Shown in pieces: positions 31,390-39,936 of a stretch of 64,000 nucleotides of DNA. The stretch covers positions 1 to 64,000 of the forward strand of contig NZ_JAASAH010000016.1 of NCBI RefSeq assembly GCF_012726235.1, read 5' to 3'. Source of the DNA: Streptomyces sp. HNM0574 (GTDB taxonomy: Bacteria; Actinomycetota; Actinomycetes; Streptomycetales; Streptomycetaceae). The notes below the pieces were generated by a model that was given only the letters and a program-made list of their open reading frames with translations, had not been told where the DNA came from and did not search any database. Position 1 is the first letter of the stretch; every line of letters starts with the position of its first letter. The translations under genes were made by a program, and so were the position numbers.

Positions 31390-32400
31390 TCAGAGCGCGA
31401 GGTCCGCGAGGGTGCGGAGGGTGAGCGGGTCGGCTGCGGTGACGAGCAGGTCGGTGACCGGTCCCTCGCGCCACAACTCCAGCCGCTCCGCGAGGCGTTC
31501 GCGCGGGCCGACGAGCGAGATCTCGTCGGCGAAGGCGTCCGGCACGGCGTGCACGGCCTCCTCGCGGCGCCCGGAGAGGAACAGCTCGCGTACCTTCGCG
31601 GCCTCGTCCGCGTAGCCCATGCGGGCCATCAGGTCGGCGTGGAAGTTCTTGGTGGCGTGGCCCATGCCGCCGATGTAGAAGCCCAGCATGGCTTTGACCG
31701 GAAGCAGGCCCTCCGCGACGTCGGAGCAGACCCGGGCCTGTGCCATCGGTGCGATGAGGAAGCCGGGCGGCGCCTCGGTGAGCGAGGGCGCGTAGACCTC
31801 GGGGCGCGAGGGTGACCAGTACAGCGGCAGCCAGCCGTCGGCGATCCGGGTGGTCTGCGCGATGTTCTTCGGGCCCTCGGCGCCCAGCAGTACGGGCAGG
31901 TCGGCGCGGAGCGGGTGGGTGATCGGCTTGAGCGGCTTGCCGAGCCCGGTCCCGCCCTCACCGGCGTACGGCAGCGAGTGGAAGCGCCCGTCGAGCTCCA
32001 CCGGCCCCTCGCGGCGCAGCACTTGGCGGACGACGTCGACGTACTCGCGGGTGAGGGTCAGCGGCGAGGAGGGGAACGGCCTGCCGTACCAGCCCTCGAC
32101 GACCTGCGGCCCGGACAGCCCGAGCCCGAGCATCATCCGCCCGCCGGAGAGGTGGTCGAGGGTGAGCGCCTGCATGGCGGTGGTGGTGGGGCTGCGGGCC
32201 GCCATCTGCGCGACGGCGGTGCCCAGCCGGATGCGGGAGGTGTGCGCGGCGATCCAGGTGAGCGGGGTGAAGGCGTCGGAGCCCCACGCCTCGGCCGTCC
32301 ACACCGAGCTGTAGCCCAGCTCCTCGGCCTGGCGGGCGAGTTCGAGGTGCCGTGGGTCGGGGCCGCGGCCCCAGTAGCCCAGTGCCAGTCCGAGTCGCAT
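31390..32400 (-). CDS. LLM-class F420-dependent oxidoreductase (Rv3520c-like)
   Basis: 336 aa. ATG 32400 has GGGAGG 8 nt upstream. It is a luciferase-like TIM barrel: MRLGLALGYWGRGPDP, EELGYSSVWTAEAWGSDAFTPLTWIAAHT, LGTAVAQMAARSPTTTAMQALTLDHLSGGRMMLGLGLSGPQVVEGWYG, LPVLLGAEGPKNIAQTTRIADGW and FYIGGMG. This is very close to what I remember of M. tuberculosis Rv3520c, which lies in the cholesterol-catabolism cluster. It would transfer hydride to or from F420; the substrate is unknown. Its promoter carries the CTGAYG palindrome shared with other steroid-type genes here. Confidence 0.85.
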   Translation of the reverse strand: MRLGLALGYWGRGPDPRHLELARQAEELGYSSVWTAEAWGSDAFTPLTWIAAHTSRIRLGTAVAQMAARSPTTTAMQALTLDHLSGGRMMLGLGLSGPQVVEGWYGRPFPSSPLTLTREYVDVVRQVLRREGPVELDGRFHSLPYAGEGGTGLGKPLKPITHPLRADLPVLLGAEGPKNIAQTTRIADGWLPLYWSPSRPEVYAPSLTEAPPGFLIAPMAQARVCSDVAEGLLPVKAMLGFYIGGMGHATKNFHADLMARMGYADEAAKVRELFLSGRREEAVHAVPDAFADEISLVGPRERLAERLELWREGPVTDLLVTAADPLTLRTLADLAL

Positions 32401-32428
32401 CCGTGGACCTCCCTTGGCTCCGCCGGAA

Positions 32429-32443
32429 CTGACGTCACATCAG
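32429..32443. promoter_or_regulatory. CTGAYG-N3-CRTCAG operator at the F420 oxidoreductase promoter
   Basis: CTGACG-TCA-CATCAG lies 28 bp upstream of the ATG at 32400, flanked by A and T that extend the palindrome by one base pair. Confidence 0.65.
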
Positions 32444-32470
32444 TCCGTCCAGGCCGGGCAGCGTACGGCA

Positions 32471-32502
32471 ACGGCCCCCCGCCCGGAAGGGCGAGGGGCC
32501 GT
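32471..32502 (-). terminator. Terminator of the DUF5336 gene
   Basis: A 14-bp stem with one mismatch (32471-32484 with 32489-32502) and GGAA loop begins just after the DUF5336 stop codon. Confidence 0.7.
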
Positions 32503-32519
32503 GGTGCGCGCGGACGCGG

Positions 32520-33425
32520 TCAGCCGCGCTGGATGCCGGAGGTGTCGTGCAGCATGCCGCGGCGGCCGTCCTGGGTCTGCGCGACCAGGGCCTGGCCGCG
32601 CTGCTCGACCGCCAGGTACCAGGTGCCGGGCGCCAGTTCGGCCACCGGCTGCGGGGAGCCGTCCTCGCCGAACAGCGGGCGGGCCACCGGCACGGCGAAC
32701 CAGAACGGCTGGAACGCCGGGTCGGCCGCGGCCTGCGGCTGCTGCGTGGCCTGCGCCGGCTGGGCCTGGCCCGGCGCCGGCTGCGCCTGCGCGGGCTGCT
32801 CCTGGCCGCCGGGGTAGCCGTAGCCGCCCTGGGTGCCGCCGAAGCCGCCGGGCTGGCCGGGCTGCTGCTGGGCGCCGGGCTGCGGGGCACCCGCGCCCGG
32901 GTAGCCGTAGCCGCCCTGGGGCTGCTGCCCGTACGCGTTCGGCTGCTTCGGCGTGCTCGCGGGCACCAGCGGGGCCTTCAGCGCGGGGACGAGCGAACCG
33001 GCGGCGCCGGCGGCGGCGAAGACCAGCGCGAAGATCAGGGTCAGCCAGGCGCCGATGCCGAAGCCGACGTACTTGTTGGTGTCGATCGGACCCGAGGAGG
33101 TCGGGAACAGCGCGGAGAAGATCGACCAGATCGCGGACCAGCCGACGACCACGGACAGCACGGTGGCCCACCGGTCGAATCCGAGCCCGAGGAGCTTGCG
33201 TCCCTCCGGCAGCGCGCGCCCGGCGAGGAAGAGGCCGGCCGCGACGAGCGCGAGCAGGTGCACCGTCGGCAGCAGCGGGAAGGTGGACGGCGACCAGGCG
33301 GACACGGAGCAGTCCTCCCTGCACTGCCCCTCCATGCTGAAGAAGGGCAGGAAGGAGGAGATCAGCAGCAGCACCGCTGCGCCGATCACCGCGCCATCGC
33401 CTCGGGTGAGCGAGCGGATGTTCAC
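32520..33425 (-). CDS. DUF5336-type four-helix membrane protein with Pro/Gln/Gly-rich tail
   Basis: 301 aa from GTG 33425 with AAGGA upstream. Residues 1-155 hold four transmembrane helices (DGAVIGAAVLLLISSFLPFF, LLPTVHLLALVAAGLFLAG, WATVLSVVVGWSAIWSIFSALF, GFGIGAWLTLIFALVFAAAGAAG). A long repetitive cytosolic region rich in GGYGYPG, Q and P follows, ending in a compact WFAVPVARPLFGEDG...WYLAVEQRGQALVAQTQDGRRGML segment. Similar proteins are widespread in mycolata and Streptomyces without a known role. It is monocistronic. The function is unknown. Confidence 0.7.
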   Translation of the reverse strand: MNIRSLTRGDGAVIGAAVLLLISSFLPFFSMEGQCREDCSVSAWSPSTFPLLPTVHLLALVAAGLFLAGRALPEGRKLLGLGFDRWATVLSVVVGWSAIWSIFSALFPTSSGPIDTNKYVGFGIGAWLTLIFALVFAAAGAAGSLVPALKAPLVPASTPKQPNAYGQQPQGGYGYPGAGAPQPGAQQQPGQPGGFGGTQGGYGYPGGQEQPAQAQPAPGQAQPAQATQQPQAAADPAFQPFWFAVPVARPLFGEDGSPQPVAELAPGTWYLAVEQRGQALVAQTQDGRRGMLHDTSGIQRG

Positions 33426-33567
33426 GTGGGTTCCTTAGTCGGTTTCATGAGGTCGGTGTGGGTGGCGGTCTGCGCCGGGGGTGGCCCCCCATCGTACGGA
33501 CGCGTAGCGGCCGCGGTCTCCCGGGTTGTGCCCCGTCGGCCGCCCGTCACCGGCGGTTCCGGGCCGC

Positions 33568-34491
33568 TCAGCGGGCGCGGCCGAGGTGGGCTTGCAGCCC
33601 GTCGGCGATGCCCCGTGCGGCACGGTCGCGCCAGGCGGGGTCCAGCAGTGCGCGGGCGTCCTGCGGGTCGCGCATGTTGCCGCACTCCAGGAAGACCTTC
33701 GGCACCGTGCTGAGGTTGAGTCCGCCGAGATCGCCGCGGGTGTCCAGGCCCTCGCCGTCCCCCGCGTACCCGGCCGGGCGCGCGCCGGTGGCCTCCTCGA
33801 AGGCGGTGGCCAGCCGGGTGCCGAGGGCGCGCGAGGGCCCGGCGACCGCGCGGGTGTCGGCGCGGCCCTGGTGCACCGGGGCGGGGACGATCACGTGGAA
33901 GCCGCGGGCCCCGGCCGGGGCGCCGTCGGCGTGCAGCGAGACGGCGGCGTCGGCCCCGGCACGGTTGCCCGCCTCGGCCCGCTCGTCGACGCAGGGGCCG
34001 TACGGGACGTCGCCGTCGTGCGTGAGGGTCACTTTCGCGCCGCGCTTCTCCAGGTCGGCGCGGACGCGGTGGGCGAGGTCGAGGGTGAACTCCGCCTCGG
34101 GTTCACCGGAATCGGTAGCGGTGCCCGTGGTGTCGCATTCCTTGCGGTCCGTCCCGATGTCGACGGTGCGGGCGATCTCCTGGACGTGGTCCTTGTTGTG
34201 CGGGTTGTGGCCCGGGTCGATCACGATGTGCCGGCCGGCGAGCGGCTTCGCGCGCTCCTTCGTGGCGCGGTCCGCGCCGCCGGACGCGGCGGTCTCCCCG
34301 GACTTCCCCGAACTCCCGCCCTGCTCGGGCCCGTTCGCCAGCATCCAGGTGAGCCCCGCCACGACGCACAGCGGGACGAGCCCGGCGAGCACGACGAGCG
34401 GCGCCCTGCGGCGGCGGCCGTACGCGGGTGCGGGCGAGGACTCCGGGCGGTCCGGACCGGTGGGGGGAGGGGTGGGGCTGAGGTACGACAC
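33568..34491 (-). CDS. N-acetylmuramoyl-L-alanine amidase (Amidase_3), membrane-anchored
   Basis: 307 aa from GTG 34491 (no strong SD; start uncertain). One N-terminal transmembrane helix lies at about 32-52 (APLVVLAGLVPLCVVAGLTWML). A Ser/Gly linker is followed by the zinc amidase domain: HIVIDPGHNPHNKD (His ligand), Glu in EAEFTLDLAHRVRADL, His in AAVSLHADGAP, and catalytic Glu in VFLECGNMRD. It cleaves the amide bond between muramic acid and the stem peptide outside the membrane. A Cys pair (CDTTG...YGPCVDE) may form a disulfide. Confidence 0.85.
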   Translation of the reverse strand: MSYLSPTPPPTGPDRPESSPAPAYGRRRRAPLVVLAGLVPLCVVAGLTWMLANGPEQGGSSGKSGETAASGGADRATKERAKPLAGRHIVIDPGHNPHNKDHVQEIARTVDIGTDRKECDTTGTATDSGEPEAEFTLDLAHRVRADLEKRGAKVTLTHDGDVPYGPCVDERAEAGNRAGADAAVSLHADGAPAGARGFHVIVPAPVHQGRADTRAVAGPSRALGTRLATAFEEATGARPAGYAGDGEGLDTRGDLGGLNLSTVPKVFLECGNMRDPQDARALLDPAWRDRAARGIADGLQAHLGRAR

Positions 34492-34586
34492 GGCTGTCGA
34501 TGCTAATGCCTGGCCGAAAACCGCCGGTCCCCTCCCCGGGACCCCTCTCCCCCCGTCGGAGCCGGTCGTCTCCCTCGTCGGAGCGG

Positions 34587-35243
34587 TCAGATCCCGCTGC
34601 CGGTGCGCCGCAGCACCCGCAGCGAACCGGTCACCGAGACCTCCGTGAACGCCCCGGACTCCAGCGCCCGGCGGTAGATCCGGTACGGGGCCTGGCCGCC
34701 GTCCGCCGGGTCGGGGAAGACGTCGTGGATCACCAGCAGTCCGCCCGGGGTCAGGTGCGGGGCCCAGCCCTCGTAGTCGCCGGTGGCGTGCTCGTCCGTG
34801 TGCCCGCCGTCGACGAACACCAGGCCCAGCGGCCCGCTCCAGGCGGCGGCGACCCGCGGCGAGCGGCCGACCAGCGCGATCACCTGCTCCTCCAGTCCGG
34901 CCGCGTGCAGCGTCCGCCGGAACGTGGGCAGCGTGTCCATCAGCCCCGTCGCCGGGTCGACCACCTCGGGGTCGTGGTACTCCCAGCCGGGCTGCTGCTC
35001 CTCGCTGCCCCGGTGGTGGTCGACGGACAGCACGTCGAGCCCGGCCGTGCGCGCGGCGTCGGCGAGCAGCAGGGTGGAGCGCCCGCAGTAGGTGCCGATC
35101 TCCAGCAGCGGCAGGCCGAGTCCGGTGGCCTCGACGGCGGCGGCGTGCAGCGCCAGTCCCTCGTCGACGGGCATGAAGCCCTTCGCCGCCTCGAAGGCGG
35201 CGAGGGTTTCGGGCTGCGGTGCGGGGATGGCGGCCTGGCTCAT
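34587..35243 (-). CDS. Class I SAM-dependent methyltransferase (CmcI/O-methyltransferase-like)
   Basis: 218 aa. ATG 35243 was chosen for AGAGGA 5 nt upstream. Motifs are LPLLEIGTYCGRSTLLLADAA (motif I), VLSVDHHRGSEEQQPGWEYHD, LGLVFVDGGHTDEHATGDYEGWAPHL and GGLLVIHDVF, the pattern of methyltransferase_24-type enzymes. The substrate is unknown. It is divergent from the fused acyl-CoA dehydrogenase, whose operators start about 95 bp upstream of this ATG, so co-regulation is possible. Confidence 0.78.
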   Translation of the reverse strand: MSQAAIPAPQPETLAAFEAAKGFMPVDEGLALHAAAVEATGLGLPLLEIGTYCGRSTLLLADAARTAGLDVLSVDHHRGSEEQQPGWEYHDPEVVDPATGLMDTLPTFRRTLHAAGLEEQVIALVGRSPRVAAAWSGPLGLVFVDGGHTDEHATGDYEGWAPHLTPGGLLVIHDVFPDPADGGQAPYRIYRRALESGAFTEVSVTGSLRVLRRTGSGI

Positions 35244-35337
35244 CGGGTCCTCTTCTCGCGGTGACGCGCGGCGGGTGCGCGCGGCGGACGCGACCATGCT
35301 GCCGCACGGCCGGCGGGGCCGGGGACGGAGGCCGTCG

Positions 35338-35352
35338 CTGACCTTCCGTCAG
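35338..35352. promoter_or_regulatory. CTGAYG-N3-CRTCAG-like operator (one mismatch) at the acyl-CoA dehydrogenase promoter
   Basis: CTGACC-TTC-CGTCAG differs from the shared motif at base 6 only. It is 2 bp from a perfect KstR-type box. Confidence 0.55.
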
Positions 35353-35354
35353 AA

Positions 35355-35368
35355 TGAAACGTGTTCTA
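35355..35368. promoter_or_regulatory. KstR-type box, all 8 conserved positions, at the acyl-CoA dehydrogenase promoter
   Basis: TGAAACGTGTTCTA matches TNNAACNNGTTNNA exactly. It ends 11 bp before the ATG at 35380, so it should overlap the transcription start. Confidence 0.72.
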
Positions 35369-35379
35369 CTCTGCCCGGC

Positions 35380-37605
35380 ATGGCGATGGCTGTGCTGAGC
35401 GGCAACGGAATCGGAATCACCGACGAACAACGGGAGCTCGCGGAGGCCGTACGGGGGTGGGCGGCGCGCGCCGTCCCGCCCGAGGAGCTCCACAAGCGGG
35501 CCGACGCGCCCCCCGGAGGCCCGGGCCCGCGCCCCGTCTTCTGGCCCGAGCTCGCCGGGCTCGGCCTCACCGGACTGCACGTCCCCGAGCGGGCGGGCGG
35601 GGGCGGCGGCACCCTGCTCGACCTCGCCGTCGTCCTGGAGGAGACCGGCCGGGCCGCGCTGCCCGGCCCCTACCTCCCCACCGTCCTCGCCGCCGAACTC
35701 CTGCGCCGCGGCGGCCCGGACGAGCTGCTGCGCGCCGTCGCGAGCGGCACGACGACCGCCGCCGTGGCCACCGAACCCGGCGCCATGACGGCCGTCGCCC
35801 TGGGCGAGGGCGGGTACCTGCTCGACGGCACCGCGCCGCCCGTCCCCGGCGCCGGTGAGGCGGACCTCGTCCTCGTCGCCGCGCAGGCCGCCGAGGGCAC
35901 CGTCTGGCTCGCCGTCGACGCCGGAGCGCTCGGCATCCGCGTCCAGGACGGCGTCGACCCGCTGCGCGGCTGCGCCGAGGTCACCGCGGACGGCGTGACC
36001 GTACCGGCCGCGCGGCGGCTCGGGGACGGGGTCGACGGCGTCCTCGTGCGGGACCTGGCCGAGGTGCTGCACAGCGCCGAGGCGTGCGGGATCGCCGCCT
36101 GGGCGGTGGAGACGGCGGCCGGACACGCGCGGGTGCGCGAGCAGTTCGGGCGGCCGATCGGCCAGTTCCAGGGGATCAAGCACCTGTGCGCCGACATGCT
36201 CGTCCGGCTCGAACAGGCCCGCGCGCTCACCTGGGACGCGGCCCGCGCCGCCGGCGAGGACGACCCGCGGGTCCGCTCGCTCACCGCCGCGCTCGCCGCG
36301 AGCAGCGCGCTGGAGGCCGCGTTCGGCTGCGCCAAGGACTGCGTGCAGATCCTCGGCGGCATCGGCTTCACCTGGGAGCACGACGCGCACCTCTACCTCC
36401 GCCGCGCCCTCGCCGTCCGGCAGCAGCTCGGCCCCGGCAGCGCGCACCAGCTGCGCGCCGTGCGGCTCGCCTCCGAGGGCGTACGGCGCGAGCTGCGGCT
36501 CGAACTGCCGCCGGAGGCCGGCCCGCACCGCGAGGCCGCGCGCGAGGCGCTCGCCGCGGCCGCCGGACTCGACCCCGCCGCGGCCCGCCGCGCCCTCGCC
36601 CCCACCGGCTACGCCGCACCGCACCTGCCCGAGCCGTACGGGCTCGGCGCCGGACCCGTCCAACAGCTCGCCGTGCAGCAGGAGTTGCGGGCCGCCGGGG
36701 TCAAGGTCAGCGACCTGGGCATCGCCACCTGGGTCGTCCCCTCGCTGCTCGCCTACGGGACGGAGGAGCAGCGCGAGCGGCACCTCGTGCCGACGCTGCG
36801 CGGCGACGTCCTGTGGTGCCAGCTGTTCTCCGAGCCGGAGGCCGGCTCCGACCTCGCCTCGCTGCGCACCCGCGCCGAACGCACCGAGGACGGCGGCTGG
36901 CGCGTCACCGGGCAGAAGGTGTGGACCTCGGCGGCCCAGTGGGCGGACTGGGGCATCCTCCTGGCCAGGACCGACCCCGGGGCGCCCAAGCACCAGGGGC
37001 TCACCTACTTCCTCGTCGACATGAAGAACACCCCCGGCATCGACGTCCGGCCGCTGCGGGAGATCACCGGGGACGCGCTCTTCAACGAGGTGTACCTGGA
37101 CGACGTGCGGCTGCCCGCCGATGCCGTCGTCGGCGAGGTGGACAACGGCTGGAAGGTCGCCCGGCACACCCTCGGCAACGAACGCGTGCACATGGCCGAC
37201 CAGATGACCTTCGACCACGGCCTCGAAGCCCTGATCGCCCGGGCGGGCGAGGCCGACGGCTCGGTGCAGGCCCGGGTCGGCGCGCTCGCCGCCGAGGCGC
37301 ACGCGCTCGCCTGCATCGGCATGCGGACCACGCTCCGGCAGGTCGCCGGCGCGGACGCGGGCGCCGGCGCCTCCGTACGCAAGCTGATCCAGACCCCGCA
37401 CCAGCAGCGCGTCGCCGAGCTCGCGCTCGAACTCCTCGGCCCGCAGGGCGCGTCGGCCGAGGGCGAGGCACGGCGCGCGGTGCACGGGTTCCTGATGTCC
37501 CGGTGCCTGACCATCGCGGGCGGCACCACCCAGGTGCAGCTCAACGTCGTCGCCGAGCGGCTCCTCGGGCTGCCCCGCGACCCGGAACCGCGCCCCTTCA
37601 CCTGA
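35380..37605 (+). CDS. Fused two-module acyl-CoA dehydrogenase, FadE34/ChsE3-like
   Basis: 741 aa, about twice a normal ACAD. Module 1 (about 1-360) has VFWPELAGLGLTGLHVPERAGG, RVREQFGRPIGQFQGIKH and QILGGIGFTWEHDAHLYLRRA. Module 2 (about 380-741) has LPEPYGLGAGPVQQLAVQQEL, QLFSEPEAGSDLASL, WRVTGQKVWTSAAQWADW and GGTTQVQLNVVAERLLGLP. From memory, M. tuberculosis FadE34, a fused ACAD acting on C24 steroid side chains, has this layout. ATG 35380 (or 35386) lacks an SD and lies 11 bp after a perfect KstR-type box, so the mRNA may be leaderless. The Ltp thiolase gene follows after 38 nt. Confidence 0.85.
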   Translation: MAMAVLSGNGIGITDEQRELAEAVRGWAARAVPPEELHKRADAPPGGPGPRPVFWPELAGLGLTGLHVPERAGGGGGTLLDLAVVLEETGRAALPGPYLPTVLAAELLRRGGPDELLRAVASGTTTAAVATEPGAMTAVALGEGGYLLDGTAPPVPGAGEADLVLVAAQAAEGTVWLAVDAGALGIRVQDGVDPLRGCAEVTADGVTVPAARRLGDGVDGVLVRDLAEVLHSAEACGIAAWAVETAAGHARVREQFGRPIGQFQGIKHLCADMLVRLEQARALTWDAARAAGEDDPRVRSLTAALAASSALEAAFGCAKDCVQILGGIGFTWEHDAHLYLRRALAVRQQLGPGSAHQLRAVRLASEGVRRELRLELPPEAGPHREAAREALAAAAGLDPAAARRALAPTGYAAPHLPEPYGLGAGPVQQLAVQQELRAAGVKVSDLGIATWVVPSLLAYGTEEQRERHLVPTLRGDVLWCQLFSEPEAGSDLASLRTRAERTEDGGWRVTGQKVWTSAAQWADWGILLARTDPGAPKHQGLTYFLVDMKNTPGIDVRPLREITGDALFNEVYLDDVRLPADAVVGEVDNGWKVARHTLGNERVHMADQMTFDHGLEALIARAGEADGSVQARVGALAAEAHALACIGMRTTLRQVAGADAGAGASVRKLIQTPHQQRVAELALELLGPQGASAEGEARRAVHGFLMSRCLTIAGGTTQVQLNVVAERLLGLPRDPEPRPFT

Positions 37606-37643
37606 GCTCCTCCGCCCCAACTCCCGTCCCCTGGAGGCAATCC

Positions 37644-38837
37644 ATGAGCGGCAAGGCATTCGTCGTCGGCGTCGGGATGACGAAGTTCGAGAAGCCCGAA
37701 TCGCGCGACTGGCAGTACTGGGACATGGCCGAGGAGGCGGGCGGGGCCGCGCTCGCGGACGCGGGGATTCCGTACGCGCTCGTCGAGCAGGCGCCCGTCG
37801 GGTACTGCTACCAGGCGTCCACGGCGGCGCAGCGCGCGGTGTACACCCTCGGGCTCACCGGCATCCCCGTCTACAACGTCAACAACAACTGCGCGACGGG
37901 CTCCACGGCGCTGATGATGGCCCGGCAGTTCGTCGCCTCGGGGCTCAACGACTGCGTGCTCGCGCTCGGCTTCGAGAAGATGAAGAAGGGCGCGCTCGGC
38001 GGCGGCAGCGACGGAGGGGACTTCAAGACCTCACCGGTGGCCCGGCACTACGGCGTCATGGCGGCAGGGCACGGCTTCGAGATGTCCCCGCCCACCGCGC
38101 AGATCTTCGGCAACGCGGCCCGCGAGCACATGGAGCGCTACGGCACCACCCCGGCCCAGCTCGCCGCCGTCGGCGAGAAGAACCACCGGCACTCGGCGCA
38201 CAACCCGTACGCGCAGTTCCGGGACGTCCACAGCCGCGAGGACATCCTCGCCTCCCGCACGATCCACGACCCGCTGACCAAGCTCCAGTGCTCCCCGACC
38301 TCGGACGGCGCCGCCGCGGCCGTCGTCGTCTCCGAGCGTTTCGTCGACGAACACGGGCTGCGGGGGCGGGCGGTGGAGATCGCCGGGCAGGCGATGACCA
38401 CCGACACCGAGGAGTCCTTCGCCTCGGGCTCGTGCATCGACGTCGTCGGCCGGCCGATGTCGCGGGAGGCGGGCGCCCGCGCCTTCGCCGAGTCCGGGCT
38501 CGGCATCGAGGACGTGGACGTCGTCGAGCTGCACGACTGCTTCTCCGTCAACGAGCTGCTCACCTACGAGGCGCTCGGCATGTGCGGCGAGGGCGAGTCG
38601 GGCAAGCTCGTCGAGGACGGGGCGACGACGTACGGCGGGCGCTGGGTCGTCAACCCCTCCGGCGGGCTCATCTCCAAGGGGCACCCGCTCGGCGCGACCG
38701 GCATCGCCCAGTGCGCCGAACTCGTCTGGCAGCTGCGCGGCGAGGCCGAGGCGCGCCAGGTCGACGGGGCACGTGTCGGTCTGGCGCACAACATCGGCCT
38801 CGGCGGCGCCGCCGTGGTCACCGTCCTGCGCCGCTGA
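37644..38837 (+). CDS. Ltp-type lipid-transfer thiolase (SCP-x-like)
   Basis: 397 aa. The ATG has GGAGG 7 nt upstream. Thiolase-like: Cys83 in VNNNCATGSTALMMA, EKMKKGALGGG, MSPPTAQIFGNAAREHMERYG, CSPTSDGAAAAVVVSE, VELHDCFSVNELLTYEALGMC, and His347 in LISKGHPLGATG. This is the pattern of mycobacterial Ltp3/Ltp4 and the thiolase domain of mammalian SCP-x. Such proteins act as thiolases or, with a DUF35 partner, as retro-aldolases on steroid CoA esters. It lies 38 nt after the FadE34-like gene, so it should be in the same operon. Confidence 0.85.
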   Translation: MSGKAFVVGVGMTKFEKPESRDWQYWDMAEEAGGAALADAGIPYALVEQAPVGYCYQASTAAQRAVYTLGLTGIPVYNVNNNCATGSTALMMARQFVASGLNDCVLALGFEKMKKGALGGGSDGGDFKTSPVARHYGVMAAGHGFEMSPPTAQIFGNAAREHMERYGTTPAQLAAVGEKNHRHSAHNPYAQFRDVHSREDILASRTIHDPLTKLQCSPTSDGAAAAVVVSERFVDEHGLRGRAVEIAGQAMTTDTEESFASGSCIDVVGRPMSREAGARAFAESGLGIEDVDVVELHDCFSVNELLTYEALGMCGEGESGKLVEDGATTYGGRWVVNPSGGLISKGHPLGATGIAQCAELVWQLRGEAEARQVDGARVGLAHNIGLGGAAVVTVLRR

Positions 38838-38942
38838 ACCGGCCTCCGGGCGCGCGGCGCACGCGTTGCGCGCCCCCGCGCTGTCGGTGGCGGGCACCAC
38901 AATGTCCGGCGCGGGGGCAGGACCGAGCGGGAGGCGGAGCGC

Positions 38943-39851
38943 ATGAGCGAGGACAGGCCGTTGACGGGCCGGGTGGCCCTGGTCGCCGGGGCCACCCGGG
39001 GCGCGGGCCGCGGCATCGCCGTCGAACTCGGCGCCGCGGGCGCCACGGTGTACGTGACGGGCCGCAGTACCCGGGAGCGGCGTTCGGAGTACGACCGCCC
39101 CGAGACGATCGAGGAGACGGCCGAGCTGGTCACGGCCGCGGGCGGGCGGGGCGTCGCCGTCCCCGCCGACCATCTGGAGCGCGAGCAGGTGCGCGCCCTC
39201 GTCCAGCGGATCGACGAGGAGCAGGGGCGGCTGGACGTCCTGGTCAACGACATCTGGGGCGGCGAGCTGCTCACCGAGTGGGAAACCCCGCTGTGGGAGT
39301 ACGACGTGGACAAGGGGCTGCGGATCCTCCGGCTCGCCGTCGACACCCACCTGATCACCAGCCGCTACGCGTTGCCGCTGCTGCTGCGGAACCCGGGTGG
39401 CCTCGTCGTCGAGGTCACCGACGGCACGGCCGAGTACAACCGCGAGAACTACCGCGTCTCCTTCTACTACGACCTCGCCAAGACCGCCGTCCTGCGCACC
39501 GGCTTCGCGCTCGGGCACGAGCTCGGTCCGCGCGGCGCGACGGCCGTGGCGCTCACCCCCGGCTGGCTGCGCTCGGAGATGATGCTCGACCACTTCGGCG
39601 TCACGGAGGAGACCTGGCGGGACGGGCTGGCCACGGAACCGCACTTCGGCATCTCCGAGACCCCGCGCTACGTCGGCCGGGCCGTCGCCGACCCCGAAGT
39701 GGCCCGCTGGAACGGCCAGTCGCTCTCCAGCGGCGGCCTCGCCGGGGTCTACGGGTTCACCGACGTCGACGGCAGCAGCCCCGACGCCTGGCGGTACCTC
39801 GTCGAGGTCCAGGACAAGGGCCTGCCGGCCCGCACGGAGGACTACCGCTGA
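38943..39851 (+). CDS. Short-chain dehydrogenase/reductase (DHRS1-like)
   Basis: 302 aa. ATG with GGAGGCGGAG upstream. The cofactor motif is GATRGAGRGIA, followed by TGRSTRERR and a long insertion before the catalytic tetrad. The usual NNAG is replaced by LVNDIWGG. The Ser position is in VEVTDGTAEY, and Tyr/Lys is FYYDLAKTA. NDIWGG plus this YxxxK spacing is typical of DHRS1-type oxidoreductases. NADP(H) is likely because of the Arg after TGR. The substrate is unknown. It follows the Ltp gene after 105 nt with no visible operator of its own. Confidence 0.8.
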   Translation: MSEDRPLTGRVALVAGATRGAGRGIAVELGAAGATVYVTGRSTRERRSEYDRPETIEETAELVTAAGGRGVAVPADHLEREQVRALVQRIDEEQGRLDVLVNDIWGGELLTEWETPLWEYDVDKGLRILRLAVDTHLITSRYALPLLLRNPGGLVVEVTDGTAEYNRENYRVSFYYDLAKTAVLRTGFALGHELGPRGATAVALTPGWLRSEMMLDHFGVTEETWRDGLATEPHFGISETPRYVGRAVADPEVARWNGQSLSSGGLAGVYGFTDVDGSSPDAWRYLVEVQDKGLPARTEDYR

Positions 39852-39936
39852 GCGGACGCGGTTGCCCGGGGGCGCGGCTGCGGGTGAGGATCCGTCACGC
39901 CCGACCGGCCCCGAACGCCACCTGGAGCGCACCCCC

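Noticed and set aside
33568..37659. Very long open frame on the minus strand (over 1,300 codons)
   Set aside because: It runs antisense through the acyl-CoA dehydrogenase gene; only the part from about 34491 to 33568 (amidase) is real. Long antisense open frames are a by-product of high G+C content.
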